Shown: in pieces, positions 23,978 through 32,905 of the stretch
How positions within the stretch are numbered: position 1 is the first letter of the stretch
Layout of the letters: every line of letters starts with the position of its first letter
Origin: Halobaculum sp. XH14
Lineage (GTDB): Archaea; Halobacteriota; Halobacteria; Halobacteriales; Haloferacaceae
Assembly: GCF_032116555.1 (NCBI RefSeq)
Contig: NZ_CP134950.1
Location: 94,621-158,620, forward strand
Length of the DNA stretch: 64,000 bases
Direction: 5' to 3'
The notes under the pieces: model-generated
Told to the model about the DNA's origin: nothing
The model's input: only the letters and a program-made list of their open reading frames with translations
Database searches by the model: none
Translations under genes and position numbers: made by a program

Positions 23978-24298
23978 TCAGTACAATCCGTCCTCCGTTG
24001 TACCTGCCTCGGAGTGTTGTTGCCGATCGTCCGCCTCGTTGAGTGCGTTTTCGAGTTCAGCGAGGCGGTCTTCGTGTTCATCGAGTCGGGCTTCCTGTTC
24101 GAGATCGATGCTGATCAGCGCCGGCAACAGCGGGTTTTGGTGGTTCAACAGGCCACTCGCGTCGGCGTGCTCGCGAGCGTACTCGAACAGCTGGTCGAAG
24201 CGCGGTTGGTCGCGACGACGGAGCGCCCGACGGAAATCCGTCCATCGCTCCTCGATAGTTCGCAGCGCATCCCGATACGTCGGATTGGTGCGCCCCAT
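23978..24298 (-). CDS. Conserved haloarchaeal 106-residue protein
   Basis: A helical protein beginning MGRTNPTYRDALRTIEERW, with a central RRALRRRDQPRFDQLFEYA and a coiled-coil end. I recall homologues in haloarchaeal genomes beside PolB2 and RecA-like genes, but cannot name a function. It starts two bases after the end of the RecA-like gene, so the two are almost certainly cotranscribed. Confidence 0.6.
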   Translation of the reverse strand: MGRTNPTYRDALRTIEERWTDFRRALRRRDQPRFDQLFEYAREHADASGLLNHQNPLLPALISIDLEQEARLDEHEDRLAELENALNEADDRQQHSEAGTTEDGLY

Positions 24299-24300
24299 TA

Positions 24301-25245
24301 CTATCGCCCTCCAGCACTCGTCCAGGCATCGAGTAGTGGGTTCGCAGTGAGTGATGCGGTCGTTCCGTTGGCCGTCATCCCCGTTCCGACGCCGTCGGAG
24401 GTCGTGGTCGGGGTGGAGGGCGAGGCCGGTTCCAGCCCGACCTGTTCGGCACGTGCGCCGAGTACCTGACGCCAGTAGGTAAACGTCGTCTGGTAGTATG
24501 CCCCATCGTCGACGGGATAGACGAGCGTCTCGAACTCCTCACCCGTGAACCGTGGCCCCATCCGGGTCTGCTCGCACTCGAGACGGCGATCAGCGGCTGT
24601 CGCGACCGGCGCCGCGAACTCGTCCGCTTTGCTGCGAGTAACGAGCACCGGCACCTCGTACCCATCCGCGTAGGTCGCCAGTCGAGCGAGCGTTCGCGCT
24701 TGGAGTGTCCCGGCGTGGGCGTCTCCGAGCGTGTCGTCAGTGCGGTACTGCGCATCGACTGCCGGGGCGACGATGAGCGACGGGGTGTGCGAGGACGCGT
24801 CCTCGTTGCGAGCCGTCGACTGTCGACTGCTCGTCCCGGTGTCTGCGGTAGATCTCCGGATAGATTGGTTCACCGCCGTCGGGAGATCGCAGACGGTGCC
24901 GTAGTGCTGGTAGGCGGTGAACCCGCGCGCGACGTGGATCCGGTTGAGCAACCGCTGGCTGGGGGCGATTTGGGCGAGCGTGGTCGTCGTCGCGTGGCCG
25001 TTCGCGTCGACCCAGAAGGCGGGCCCGTCGTGCAAAAGGAGATGGTCGAGCACGAGCGATTGCAAGATTGGGACGCCGCGGCCTCCCTCGACGTCGAGCA
25101 GCGTGATGCCGTCCTCAAGTGACGGCAACAGCATCTTCTCCGTGGTTGGGTCGGCTTGATCGGCAAGGGTTCGATTGCGGTTAGCGTCCCGGGTCGGTTG
25201 ATCCACCGCTAATTGGTTTGATATCGATGTAGAGTGCTTGGGCAT
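24301..25245 (-). CDS. RecA/RadA-superfamily protein with degenerate P-loop
   Basis: A 314-residue protein. The region ITLLDVEGGRGVPILQSLVL near residue 50 has the position of a Walker A loop but lacks the GKT/S ending; FWVDANGHATT and LIVAPAVD later resemble RecA-core strands. Residues 270-314 are a Thr/Ala-rich linker. Such inactive RecA paralogues accompany PolB2 in archaea and may form part of a DNA damage-tolerance complex. First gene of the minus-strand group 25245-21133. Confidence 0.6.
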   Translation of the reverse strand: MPKHSTSISNQLAVDQPTRDANRNRTLADQADPTTEKMLLPSLEDGITLLDVEGGRGVPILQSLVLDHLLLHDGPAFWVDANGHATTTTLAQIAPSQRLLNRIHVARGFTAYQHYGTVCDLPTAVNQSIRRSTADTGTSSRQSTARNEDASSHTPSLIVAPAVDAQYRTDDTLGDAHAGTLQARTLARLATYADGYEVPVLVTRSKADEFAAPVATAADRRLECEQTRMGPRFTGEEFETLVYPVDDGAYYQTTFTYWRQVLGARAEQVGLEPASPSTPTTTSDGVGTGMTANGTTASLTANPLLDAWTSAGGR

Positions 25246-25364
25246 ACTCGACTAGATGGCCATATTCCCGATAAGCTGCGGCGTGTCGCTTCCGCGTTTC
25301 CGGGAAGGTTTGGGACAAATTTAGAACCGGCTCCGTCACCGGATTTCTACTATGTTTCGTCTGT

Positions 25365-25384
25365 TTCTGGGAATGTTTCCAGAA
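25365..25384. repeat. Imperfect palindrome upstream of the RecA-like gene
   Basis: TTCTGG and CCAGAA flank GAATGTTT, about 120 bases before the RecA-like start. The surrounding gap (25246-25523) holds no supported gene. It may be an operator for this repair operon or the divergent membrane gene. Confidence 0.3.
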
Positions 25385-25523
25385 CGGTCTTTCAACCCTC
25401 AAGTAGTGATCGACCTTTGGCTGTACTGAATACACAGCGCGCATCTCGAATATTGATGGATGAGATCAACATGTTCCGGTAATTCGACACATCTAACCAT
25501 ACTGGTATGTAATCAGTTATCAA

Positions 25524-26072
25524 ATGGAAATTTCGGTCGACGAAATCGTAACCGCGGCGGCCGCAATCCTCATCGCCTCCCTACTCCAGCCACTTCTCCC
25601 AAAGACCATTACTGATATCGACCCTCTCACTTTCCTGAACAACCCGTATCTCCGGGTCGTGCTGATCGCCATAATTGCGTTCGCTCTGCTCTGGTGGCTC
25701 CTGTCCTGGGCCCGGAACACGTTCGGTAACAGTGGTAGTAGTGGCCGGTCCGCCGCATTCGTCGCCACGGCTCGAGGGAAGCCTCGGCGCGATGTCTCCG
25801 AGTGGGAGGTCGATAAGTTCGGCGTGAAATGGCGAGTGCTGCACGGCCGCCAGCGCAGTCTTGGTGACGCCTACGCGTATGCTGACTCACCGGTCTGTCC
25901 GGAGTGCGGTACCGATCTGATGACAGACACGAAATCGCGGCGATTCCGGGATGACAAGCCGATCTGGAAGTGTCCCGGCTGCGGGTTCACGCAGGGGCGG
26001 CCATCACGGTTCTTGTATGAGGAGTCGGATGCGGTAGAGCGCGAGGTCGAACGGGAAGCCCGTAGTTCGTGA
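25524..26072 (+). CDS. Membrane-anchored zinc-ribbon protein
   Basis: A 182-residue protein. Two hydrophobic segments (about residues 8-25 and 43-62) anchor it in the membrane; a soluble domain follows, with CPECG near residue 132 and CPGCGF near residue 152 forming a zinc ribbon. Sixteen residues between the metal pairs and the end are acidic. Role unknown. It stands alone, divergent from the RecA-like operon. Confidence 0.65.
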   Translation: MEISVDEIVTAAAAILIASLLQPLLPKTITDIDPLTFLNNPYLRVVLIAIIAFALLWWLLSWARNTFGNSGSSGRSAAFVATARGKPRRDVSEWEVDKFGVKWRVLHGRQRSLGDAYAYADSPVCPECGTDLMTDTKSRRFRDDKPIWKCPGCGFTQGRPSRFLYEESDAVEREVEREARSS

Positions 26073-26141
26073 TCCTGTGATACAACCGGTCTACTAGTTG
26101 ATCCGGTATTTTATGACAGATCACGGCCCAACTACGTGGTA

Positions 26142-27368
26142 ATGAGACGGCGACAATCAGTTGACCATCTCTTCTCCGACCAATCAATCCACGAGTACAG
26201 GCGGGAGCAAGAGACAGCGCTGAAGGACGAAATCAAGGGACTGTCCAACGACGAGCTGCAGGACAGCACCGACCTCCTGACCCTGATATTCACGTCAAGA
26301 TACATACCGTCCCCGATCCAGCTCAACGACTACGATTTGGAACAGGTCGGCGAGGTCGAGAAAGAGGTCCCGCGTGGCCAAGGCCTGCCCGGCCTCAATC
26401 AGCGCGGTCGGCCTACTAAAACGTACCAGCGGATCCGTGTGAAGCTGCCGTTCGACGGCGACAGCGACCTCCTGCAGATCAATCCTAGCTCCTCAAAGCT
26501 GAACAAACCGCGCTACAATGAATTGAACCGGAACGAGGTCGTCTACCACGTTGACTACACAATCGGGAATAAGGATGCGGAACAGGTCCAAGCCGAAATT
26601 CAGTCAGAGGTTGACGAATGGGTGGATAAGGTGGCGTGGTTCGTGGAACAGCTTGAGGATGATATCGCGGAGATGGAGGAGCAGCTGCGGCGAACCGCCC
26701 GCCGCTCGATTGAGGAACGGCGGGAGATCGTTGATACAAACCATGCGGTGATGGCCGAACTGGGTGTCGACACCGGTGACACCGCGGAACCTGGATATGT
26801 AGTGCCGGAGAAAAAGCGAGAGATTGAGCTACCGTCACCGGCTGCGGACAGTGATGACGAGGTGCTCCAGGACCGGACCTTTATCGAGGTCTTGGATCTG
26901 CTTGACGACTTAGGACGTGATCTGGAACGATCCGCCACGCCGGTCCGGGGTCTGGATGAGGAGTCGCTACGGGATATTTTCCTGATGGGGATTAATTCGC
27001 ATTACTCCGGGTTCGCGACCGGAGAAACGTTCAACCGCGGTGGGAAGACGGATATCCTGCTCCGGTATGATAACGAGAACCTGTTCATCGCGGAGTGCAA
27101 ATTCTGGGATGGACCATCTGTGTATACGGACGCGGTTGACCAGCTCCTAAACAACCTGACTGTCCGGGATTCACACGCTGCACTCTTGATCTTCTCACGG
27201 CGCCAGGACTTCGGGACGGTTGAAGACCGGATACGGGAGGCGACGATGGCGCACGACCGGTACGTTTCTGAGGTGCCGGAGATTGCAGATCACGGCGTAT
27301 ATCGACTGGAGTCGGAGAGTGGGTATCCGGTCCGTGTCGCGGTGAAAGCATTCGATGTCCGGGAATAG
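26142..27368 (+). CDS. PD-(D/E)XK nuclease-like protein
   Basis: A 408-residue protein. The C-terminal third has GGKTDILLRYDNENLF followed by IAECKFW, the D-x(n)-ExK pattern of restriction-endonuclease-fold enzymes (active-site Asp, Glu and Lys), then YTDAVDQLLNNL. The middle is a coiled coil (VEQLEDDIAEMEEQLRR). The N-terminal 120 residues are unrecognised and may recognise a target. As a single gene next to other defence genes it may be a standalone anti-phage nuclease. ATG at 26142 is preferred to GTG at 26136. Confidence 0.7.
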   Translation: MRRRQSVDHLFSDQSIHEYRREQETALKDEIKGLSNDELQDSTDLLTLIFTSRYIPSPIQLNDYDLEQVGEVEKEVPRGQGLPGLNQRGRPTKTYQRIRVKLPFDGDSDLLQINPSSSKLNKPRYNELNRNEVVYHVDYTIGNKDAEQVQAEIQSEVDEWVDKVAWFVEQLEDDIAEMEEQLRRTARRSIEERREIVDTNHAVMAELGVDTGDTAEPGYVVPEKKREIELPSPAADSDDEVLQDRTFIEVLDLLDDLGRDLERSATPVRGLDEESLRDIFLMGINSHYSGFATGETFNRGGKTDILLRYDNENLFIAECKFWDGPSVYTDAVDQLLNNLTVRDSHAALLIFSRRQDFGTVEDRIREATMAHDRYVSEVPEIADHGVYRLESESGYPVRVAVKAFDVRE

Positions 27369-27444
27369 GCATAGTACGGCTGAGCCACTGGAGCACGAGC
27401 AATCGGGCCTCGGCGAGTTCAGTGCCTGATTGGTGGCGGCGTCA

Positions 27445-27608
27445 CGGTCGCTGCATCGGCGACGTAGCTACCGAATCGACGAGCGAGTACTCTCGATCCC
27501 GGATGGTACCTTCTGCCGTGAGGCGGTCTTCGAGATGCTTACGCTCGGTCTTATCCGAGTGTGCCTTCCGCTGAGAGAGCATACGTACTATGCGAGGATG
27601 ACCCGTCT
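27445..27608 (-). pseudogene. Remnant of an Orc1-like C-terminal winged helix
   Basis: Read on the minus strand, this stretch encodes TERKHLEDRLTAEGTIRDRE and ends SVATSPMQRP with a TGA. The AEGT-RDREY block matches the end of the complete orc1/cdc6 gene at 34.1 kb (LEAEGTSRDREYAIIES). It has no start and a stop at its upstream edge, so it looks like a broken end of an orc1-type gene. The plus-strand frame here shows no family features. Confidence 0.4.
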
Positions 27609-27617
27609 GTTATCGGG

Positions 27618-29018
27618 CTAGCACCCATCCTGTTCATCTGATTCCGTGTCCGATGGCCATGTTGGGCCCTCTGGGCGGGGGATCTCATCTACCAAATCCT
27701 TCTCGAACTGCGAAGCTCTCCAGGCTATCACGTTCTCCTTCCGCTGGACGTACTTTTCGTCGGTATCCAGCCACCGGGCAATCTCCTCGTACCTGTGACC
27801 AGCACAGAGCAGCACCATCAACGCGAAATCGAAGCGATCGAGATTGCTCTCGTTTGCATCAGCATCAATCCGGTCGAGGAACGCCTTTGAGGCATCACCG
27901 ACGAACTCCATCAGTATCTCATACCGCTCTTCGTCATCAAATCCATCAAATGTGAATCCCTCCGTGATGTTGTTCCTAGGGTCACTCTCTTCGGTATCCC
28001 AGCGAATTTCTTCGAGGGTTGCTCTTTCACAGTCGTGAAGTCTCGATAGGCGCTCTGGATTCTCCTGTTCCCAGGTTGTGATTGTGTCGGCTACTGCTTC
28101 AGATTGAGCGTGTTCGATATAGGGCTCACACCCTCGCTTCGCGATGACTGACTCGATGTTCTTTCCCGAGATCGTCAGTAGGACGGACGCACATCGATCA
28201 GTCTGTTCGAGGATCTGTGCGACTTCACGACGCGATTCGAGTTCGTCAAGGCCTGCACGTTTCTGCGCGTCGTGGACGAGGTTGTTTCTGCGTTCTTTGA
28301 CCTCGACAAGCGATCCGTGGTCACCTCCGGTCAGTATTTGGATATCACAGAGTTTCTCTAATCGCTTCGCGTGCCCCATACTCCGAACGTGCTCGGTGAT
28401 GCTGTCGAGACGAGCTTCCTCGCGAAAGAGTTCGTTGAGGACCGTTTCTGTCGTCAGCTCTTCGATGAGTGCCGAGGCGAGGAGGAGATACGAAAAGAAT
28501 GACCGCTCAACGTCGCTGTCGATCTCGTCGGTGGACCGGAGTTTTTCAGCGATTTCAGCACGCTGTTCGAGATAATACTCGAGGACGTTGTCTGCGTGCC
28601 CGACGAGAGAGTTTTGGCGTTCTACGTAGGCAACTTGGAGGAGTAATTCCTTCTCGAAAGGGGTGCTCTCACTCAGCTTCTGGCACTTCTGGAGCGAACT
28701 TGTGGGGAGATGGCGAGTCAAATAATCGATGTCGTCGTAGACGAGCGGCGTATTCGTCGGGCAATTGTCTACGATTGACTGAAAGTCGTCGTTGTCAGCG
28801 AGCTCGCTGAGTGCAGCACGTATCTCGTCGACACTAAGTTCCCGAACATCTTCTGACGCCTCTGAGTCTTCACCGACCGGAACAACGCGGTACGACGCAT
28901 CTCCAACGATGACGACCGGCCCTTCCAGATCGAGAACCTGATATTCCCCGATAGGGCTCAGAGAGACTGTCTCTGCGTCTATTTCGAACGATAAATCGAG
29001 ATTAGTATCGTCGCCCAC
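27618..29018 (-). CDS. HEPN-domain protein with C-terminal HTH
   Basis: A 466-residue protein. Residues 120-290 are helical and contain RNNLVH (244-249), the HEPN RNxxxH ribonuclease signature. The C-terminal 60 residues (FALMVLLCAGHRYEEIARWL, then DEKYVQRKENVIAWR) form a sigma-like helix-turn-helix, which suggests DNA binding or self-regulation. It lies downstream of the CBASS operon on the same strand, with a 40-residue gene 22 bases upstream. It may be a separate defence effector or toxin. Confidence 0.65.
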   Translation of the reverse strand: MGDDTNLDLSFEIDAETVSLSPIGEYQVLDLEGPVVIVGDASYRVVPVGEDSEASEDVRELSVDEIRAALSELADNDDFQSIVDNCPTNTPLVYDDIDYLTRHLPTSSLQKCQKLSESTPFEKELLLQVAYVERQNSLVGHADNVLEYYLEQRAEIAEKLRSTDEIDSDVERSFFSYLLLASALIEELTTETVLNELFREEARLDSITEHVRSMGHAKRLEKLCDIQILTGGDHGSLVEVKERRNNLVHDAQKRAGLDELESRREVAQILEQTDRCASVLLTISGKNIESVIAKRGCEPYIEHAQSEAVADTITTWEQENPERLSRLHDCERATLEEIRWDTEESDPRNNITEGFTFDGFDDEERYEILMEFVGDASKAFLDRIDADANESNLDRFDFALMVLLCAGHRYEEIARWLDTDEKYVQRKENVIAWRASQFEKDLVDEIPRPEGPTWPSDTESDEQDGC

Positions 29019-29040
29019 GCGTCAAAAACTGCAAAGGGCT

Positions 29041-29163
29041 CTATTCGACTTGGGCTTCGTACTCGTCCCAAAGCGTGTCGATGTCCGTGCCGGTCTCCTC
29101 AGAGATATGGCGCAGCAACTGCGCCCTGTTCTCGAACCGACGGAGCTGGCCCTTTGCGCTCAT
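29041..29163 (-). CDS. 40-residue helical protein, possible partner of the HEPN gene
   Basis: A short frame starting ATG at 29163 and ending 22 bases before the HEPN gene: charged, with FENRAQLLRHISEETGTDID. Its position before a HEPN gene is that of an antitoxin, but no motif supports this. A longer frame continues upstream into orc1-like sequence, which is a remnant and not thought to be translated. Confidence 0.45.
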   Translation of the reverse strand: MSAKGQLRRFENRAQLLRHISEETGTDIDTLWDEYEAQVE

Positions 29164-29224
29164 AGTAGGACATAATCGCTCCTGCAGTAATAAATCACGG
29201 GGGTGCATTCTCTCGGTCAACAAA

Positions 29225-29316
29225 ACGAGACCTACCAGTTCTCTAATCACCTCGTAGACGACGCGCTGGTGCGAAATGATCGAGTCGATGCCCTTCTGGC
29301 AATGGGCACTGATTTG
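29225..29316 (-). pseudogene. Remnant of an Orc1-like C-terminal region
   Basis: The minus strand encodes QKGIDSIISHQRVVYEVIRE, nearly the same as QKSLDSLTPHQRVVYDIVRE in the complete orc1 gene at 34.3 kb. At DNA level TCGTAGACGACGCGCTGGTG is identical in both places. It lies immediately past the end of the CBASS operon, so orc1-type sequence flanks the operon on both sides. Confidence 0.6.
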
Positions 29317-30564
29317 CTATTGCTCTTCTGAGGCGGTGTCTGAGCCGTCTGAAAGTGACTGATTCTGTAATCGACCAGCAGGATAGTACCGACCCTCGTC
29401 TTTGCTGTAGAGGTAGGTCTGGATCGGTCTAAGAGTGTTTGAGTTTCGCCCGAAGAGAAAGGCGAGCCCCATCGGGCCAGCTATGAAGAGATGAATAGTC
29501 GATGTTTTTGATAGTTCTTTGATTGCGTCTCGTACCTTGGTACGGAAAACACCTGCAGCATGGGCTGCCTGTGCCGGGGACAATTCCACACCAGGCCCAT
29601 CTTCCGGTGTCAATCTGAGAATACCGTTGAAATCCGGAAGGTCGTTATGCATTTGGTCGATCTCCGGTTGCACATCGGCAGCGATGTTGACGAGCACCGC
29701 CAGCTCCGCTCCGTGATTCGGTTGTCGCTGGAGATCTCCTTCTAACCCGCTTTCCTCTTCGTCGATATCGAGTCTCCATTCTGTCATCCCGGCAGGACCG
29801 GTGGGTTGCATCCACGTTGCTTGGATACGACGTGTGGTTGGAAGACAGTAACCGGCCGCGAACGCAGCGGGAAGATGCGTTCGGCCACGGAATCGGAGGG
29901 TGCGGCCCGATGCGTTTTGAATGAGACTGTCCGTTACCGTAGTTAACGCCGGGAGTAGACGCTGGTTCCATACTTCTTGGGATGGTGGACCATGTTCGAA
30001 CGATCTCGACCAGTCAATAGCAATCGCTGGATCGTTGTCGTGAGCGGGCGATTCGTAGGTATCAAGTGAACATTCGAGGGGCTCACCGTCCGGCAAATAC
30101 CCATCTATCCGCTCGATGCGCTCTGATAAGACGGCCTGGACGATCTCTGTAGCTTTGTCAGACGTGGTCTCCTCTAGGGGGAGCATTTTCCAGGCGGAAA
30201 AGTCGTGGAGGATCGGTGCCTCGTTGAGTATCGATTTGGCTTCTCCAACGCTGATATCGGGACATGGCACAACGACCACGAAAAACTCGTCATCCTCGTC
30301 CCAGCGCTTGTTGAATCCCGGCAACTCGTCGTTGAGAATGATGTCGGAGTCGGCTACGCCCTCACTGACGAGCGCAATACCACTGGCCGTTTCCGGGTTC
30401 TCCAACTGGTCGATAATCTCATCTCTGAGTGGCTCTGGCTTCAAATCGAAGATATCCCGCCAAATCGGCACCCCGTGTCGCTCGAGTTCCGTTTGCAGGA
30501 AGTTGGCGATGTCCGTCTGTTCGTGCTTATAGCTGAGAAATACACGGCCAGTTGGATCAGTCAT
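29317..30564 (-). CDS. CBASS effector: TIR-SAVED fusion
   Basis: A 415-residue protein. Residues 1-150 are a TIR domain (VFLSYKHEQTDIANFLQTEL, then VPIWRDIF) with an acidic residue around 79-80 as a possible catalytic Glu for NAD cleavage. Residues 190-400 are a SAVED domain (LRFRGRTHLPAAFAAGYCL, then HLFIAGPMGLAFLFGRN), which binds cyclic oligonucleotides. Binding should trigger NAD depletion and cell suicide. Its start overlaps the end of the E2-E1-JAB gene by four bases. Confidence 0.85.
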   Translation of the reverse strand: MTDPTGRVFLSYKHEQTDIANFLQTELERHGVPIWRDIFDLKPEPLRDEIIDQLENPETASGIALVSEGVADSDIILNDELPGFNKRWDEDDEFFVVVVPCPDISVGEAKSILNEAPILHDFSAWKMLPLEETTSDKATEIVQAVLSERIERIDGYLPDGEPLECSLDTYESPAHDNDPAIAIDWSRSFEHGPPSQEVWNQRLLPALTTVTDSLIQNASGRTLRFRGRTHLPAAFAAGYCLPTTRRIQATWMQPTGPAGMTEWRLDIDEEESGLEGDLQRQPNHGAELAVLVNIAADVQPEIDQMHNDLPDFNGILRLTPEDGPGVELSPAQAAHAAGVFRTKVRDAIKELSKTSTIHLFIAGPMGLAFLFGRNSNTLRPIQTYLYSKDEGRYYPAGRLQNQSLSDGSDTASEEQ

Positions 30565-32897
30565 ATATCGTCACCGACGTTGAGAGTTGTAGCTGCATCT
30601 GGGTTGTCAATCCGTTCTAACTGCTCGTATTCCTTACTATCATGGAATAGATAGGCGTTGATCGTGAATTGACCTTCTTCGTCCTGTCCAACGATGAAGA
30701 GGAGCGGATGCGGACAGTCGTAGCCGTCGTCGTTGGCGATGTCATTCATCGCAGTCCGATCGACCCGACTGAGATCGGGTGAAGCGCCGGGATGGTAGTG
30801 CCATTCACCGAGATAGTCGATGCCAATGCTCTCCCTGGCGTCTTTGAGCCACTCCTCGACTTTGTCGGTTCCGCGGAGGAATCGAGTTGGTTCTTGAATG
30901 GAGTCCCGCGGTGGGTCGCGGGCATTCACCACCAGTGCTGGCCCATCGAGACGGTCGGTTCCAGCGAGAATACCGCCCGTTTCACAGGGGTGTTCTTCCC
31001 GACAGCGCTCATACATCGCTTCAAGACACGTGGCCGGAATCTGTACGGTGATTGGTGATTCCGGTGCTCGCCATATAGTTCCGTCCTGGAAGGGAGGTGT
31101 GGCCTGTGAAATGGTCGGCAGCTCGTCGCCACTACCGGTCTCGAGTACGGTGAAGTGATTCTCGCGCAGGCTCAATGCCGTCGCCTGATCGAGAAGTCGT
31201 GTCACTGTCCCTGCCCACGTCATCACCCGGTCCGTTCGGATAACTGATGCTGGGTGCCAGCAGCCGACTCGCTCGGGGATGGCATCCTCGTCTTCGTCCC
31301 ATTCGATCTGTTCTTGCAACCGCCATGGATCGAACGCTTCGTTGTAATCGCTGTACGGAAAGGTATGTGAGTAAGCTGTGAAGCAGAACAACCGGCTCGC
31401 TCGCCGACCCATCGCAGCGGAGCAAAACACGACCGGGTGATTCCATCTAATCGCATCCAGAGCGCGACGAACTCCCCGTGACGCGGTACAGTCAATTACT
31501 ACCTCCGCTTCTCTAATTGACTCCGGCAACTCACCGCTCGGTGGAAAGGCGCTATCCACATCAAAGACTTGGGCGTACGGTGCAATGGATTCGAGCCGGT
31601 CCGCGATTGCTGTCGCCTTGTTTCGTCCTACCTCATCGATTGTTAGTGTGTGGCGAGCCACGTTGCCGATCTCATACGTGTCGTTGTCGACGATGGTAAG
31701 CTGCTGACAGCCGGCTCGAACGAGGTTCTCGGCAACCATACTGCCGAGCGCTCCCGCTCCAATGAGTACGATGTTGCGATCCAGAAACCACTCTGTCATA
31801 TGCCCGCGTCTGGTGAGCTGCTCATGCGACCAGTTGTCCGAGTCCAGCCACCGAATCTGTTCCTCTCCAGCTTCCCGTCGTTCGGCTATCTCTGGCCCCT
31901 TTCCAGTATCTCGAAATCCGCCGGAAAGGTCATTCGGGTCCTTGAACTCCTGGATCTCGATTGGTTGCCAATAAATGATCTCGGGGTCGCCGTCGACCGT
32001 AGCTGGGATGGGGAACCCGATTAGAAGAATCTTGACCGGTTCATCGTCCAAAACGGGCTTGATATTTGCCCGTAGTTCGTACGGGTCGGTCTCGGTGCCA
32101 TCGAAAAACCCTTCCAAATCTTGCCACGTTCCCGGGGCCTCCCACGGGGGTTCAATCGGCACCTCTTCTAACAGTGCCCACGCTCCGGAAACAGAGTCCT
32201 CAGGATTCGCATCGATGTATCCACCCCATTGTGGCTGATAGACGACTTCATCGTCGCTATCTTTGAACGTACCAGTCGCGTATGTCTCTTCAGCAGTTGG
32301 CAACGAGCGGAGATTGACCGTCCCCCACTGTCCATACGTCTCCCTCCATTCTGAGAACGACTCCTGCGTCTCATTGAATGCGATGGTCGTGGCCGAAGCC
32401 GAGTTCGTATCGAAGGCCGGGATTTCAAACGGTTCGTCTGGTTCCCGGAGTTCCCCTTTCGCAGCATTACTTAACCACCGCAGTGCTCGGTCCATATGCC
32501 AACAGAGCCGATCACGGCTTGTGCTGGGTTCGCCGGTGGCTCCCGTTTGACTGAGGGTGTGCCCATACCGAGCAACACAGATATCGCCTCTTCGCCATGG
32601 AGTATCGTTGCTCCCAGCCACGTTCAGCTTCTGGTGGGGGAATGTGGCGGAAATGGTGTTCTCTTCTTGATCTGCAGGGTAGATCCCAATTGAACCTGCG
32701 GGGTACGTATCCCGTAGATGGAGATACCAGTCCGTCTCGCGTGGCACGTCCGGATGGGGTTCTAAGTCGTCTGGAGAAAGCCTGATCTTGACGATCCACC
32801 GTCCGTTGCTATCGTGTCGATATGGCTCTTTGAGGACGGTGACTCCGTCCCGTTCGGCAATGGCTGCAACGGCTTCTGTAATTTCGTGGGGAGGCAT
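30561..32897 (-). CDS. CBASS regulator: E2-E1-JAB fusion (Cap2-Cap3)
   Basis: A 778-residue protein. Residues 1-150 look like an E2-like domain with FPHQKLN and DICVARYG; residues 365-580 are an E1/ThiF adenylation domain (GAGALGS, 380-386) with a candidate catalytic Cys in VGCWHPA; residues 615-740 are a JAB peptidase with Glu639, HYH at 700-702 and Asp713. In type II CBASS, Cap2 joins the cyclase to targets and Cap3 removes it. Here both activities lie on one chain, which is unusual. Eight bases separate it from the cyclase gene. Confidence 0.85.
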   Translation of the reverse strand: MPPHEITEAVAAIAERDGVTVLKEPYRHDSNGRWIVKIRLSPDDLEPHPDVPRETDWYLHLRDTYPAGSIGIYPADQEENTISATFPHQKLNVAGSNDTPWRRGDICVARYGHTLSQTGATGEPSTSRDRLCWHMDRALRWLSNAAKGELREPDEPFEIPAFDTNSASATTIAFNETQESFSEWRETYGQWGTVNLRSLPTAEETYATGTFKDSDDEVVYQPQWGGYIDANPEDSVSGAWALLEEVPIEPPWEAPGTWQDLEGFFDGTETDPYELRANIKPVLDDEPVKILLIGFPIPATVDGDPEIIYWQPIEIQEFKDPNDLSGGFRDTGKGPEIAERREAGEEQIRWLDSDNWSHEQLTRRGHMTEWFLDRNIVLIGAGALGSMVAENLVRAGCQQLTIVDNDTYEIGNVARHTLTIDEVGRNKATAIADRLESIAPYAQVFDVDSAFPPSGELPESIREAEVVIDCTASRGVRRALDAIRWNHPVVFCSAAMGRRASRLFCFTAYSHTFPYSDYNEAFDPWRLQEQIEWDEDEDAIPERVGCWHPASVIRTDRVMTWAGTVTRLLDQATALSLRENHFTVLETGSGDELPTISQATPPFQDGTIWRAPESPITVQIPATCLEAMYERCREEHPCETGGILAGTDRLDGPALVVNARDPPRDSIQEPTRFLRGTDKVEEWLKDARESIGIDYLGEWHYHPGASPDLSRVDRTAMNDIANDDGYDCPHPLLFIVGQDEEGQFTINAYLFHDSKEYEQLERIDNPDAATTLNVGDDI

Positions 32898-32905
32898 TTG
32901 TTACG

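Noticed and set aside
27430..27621. 63-codon plus-strand open frame between convergent genes
   Set aside because: The minus strand here encodes an Orc1-like C-terminal segment, a better explanation of the coding signal.
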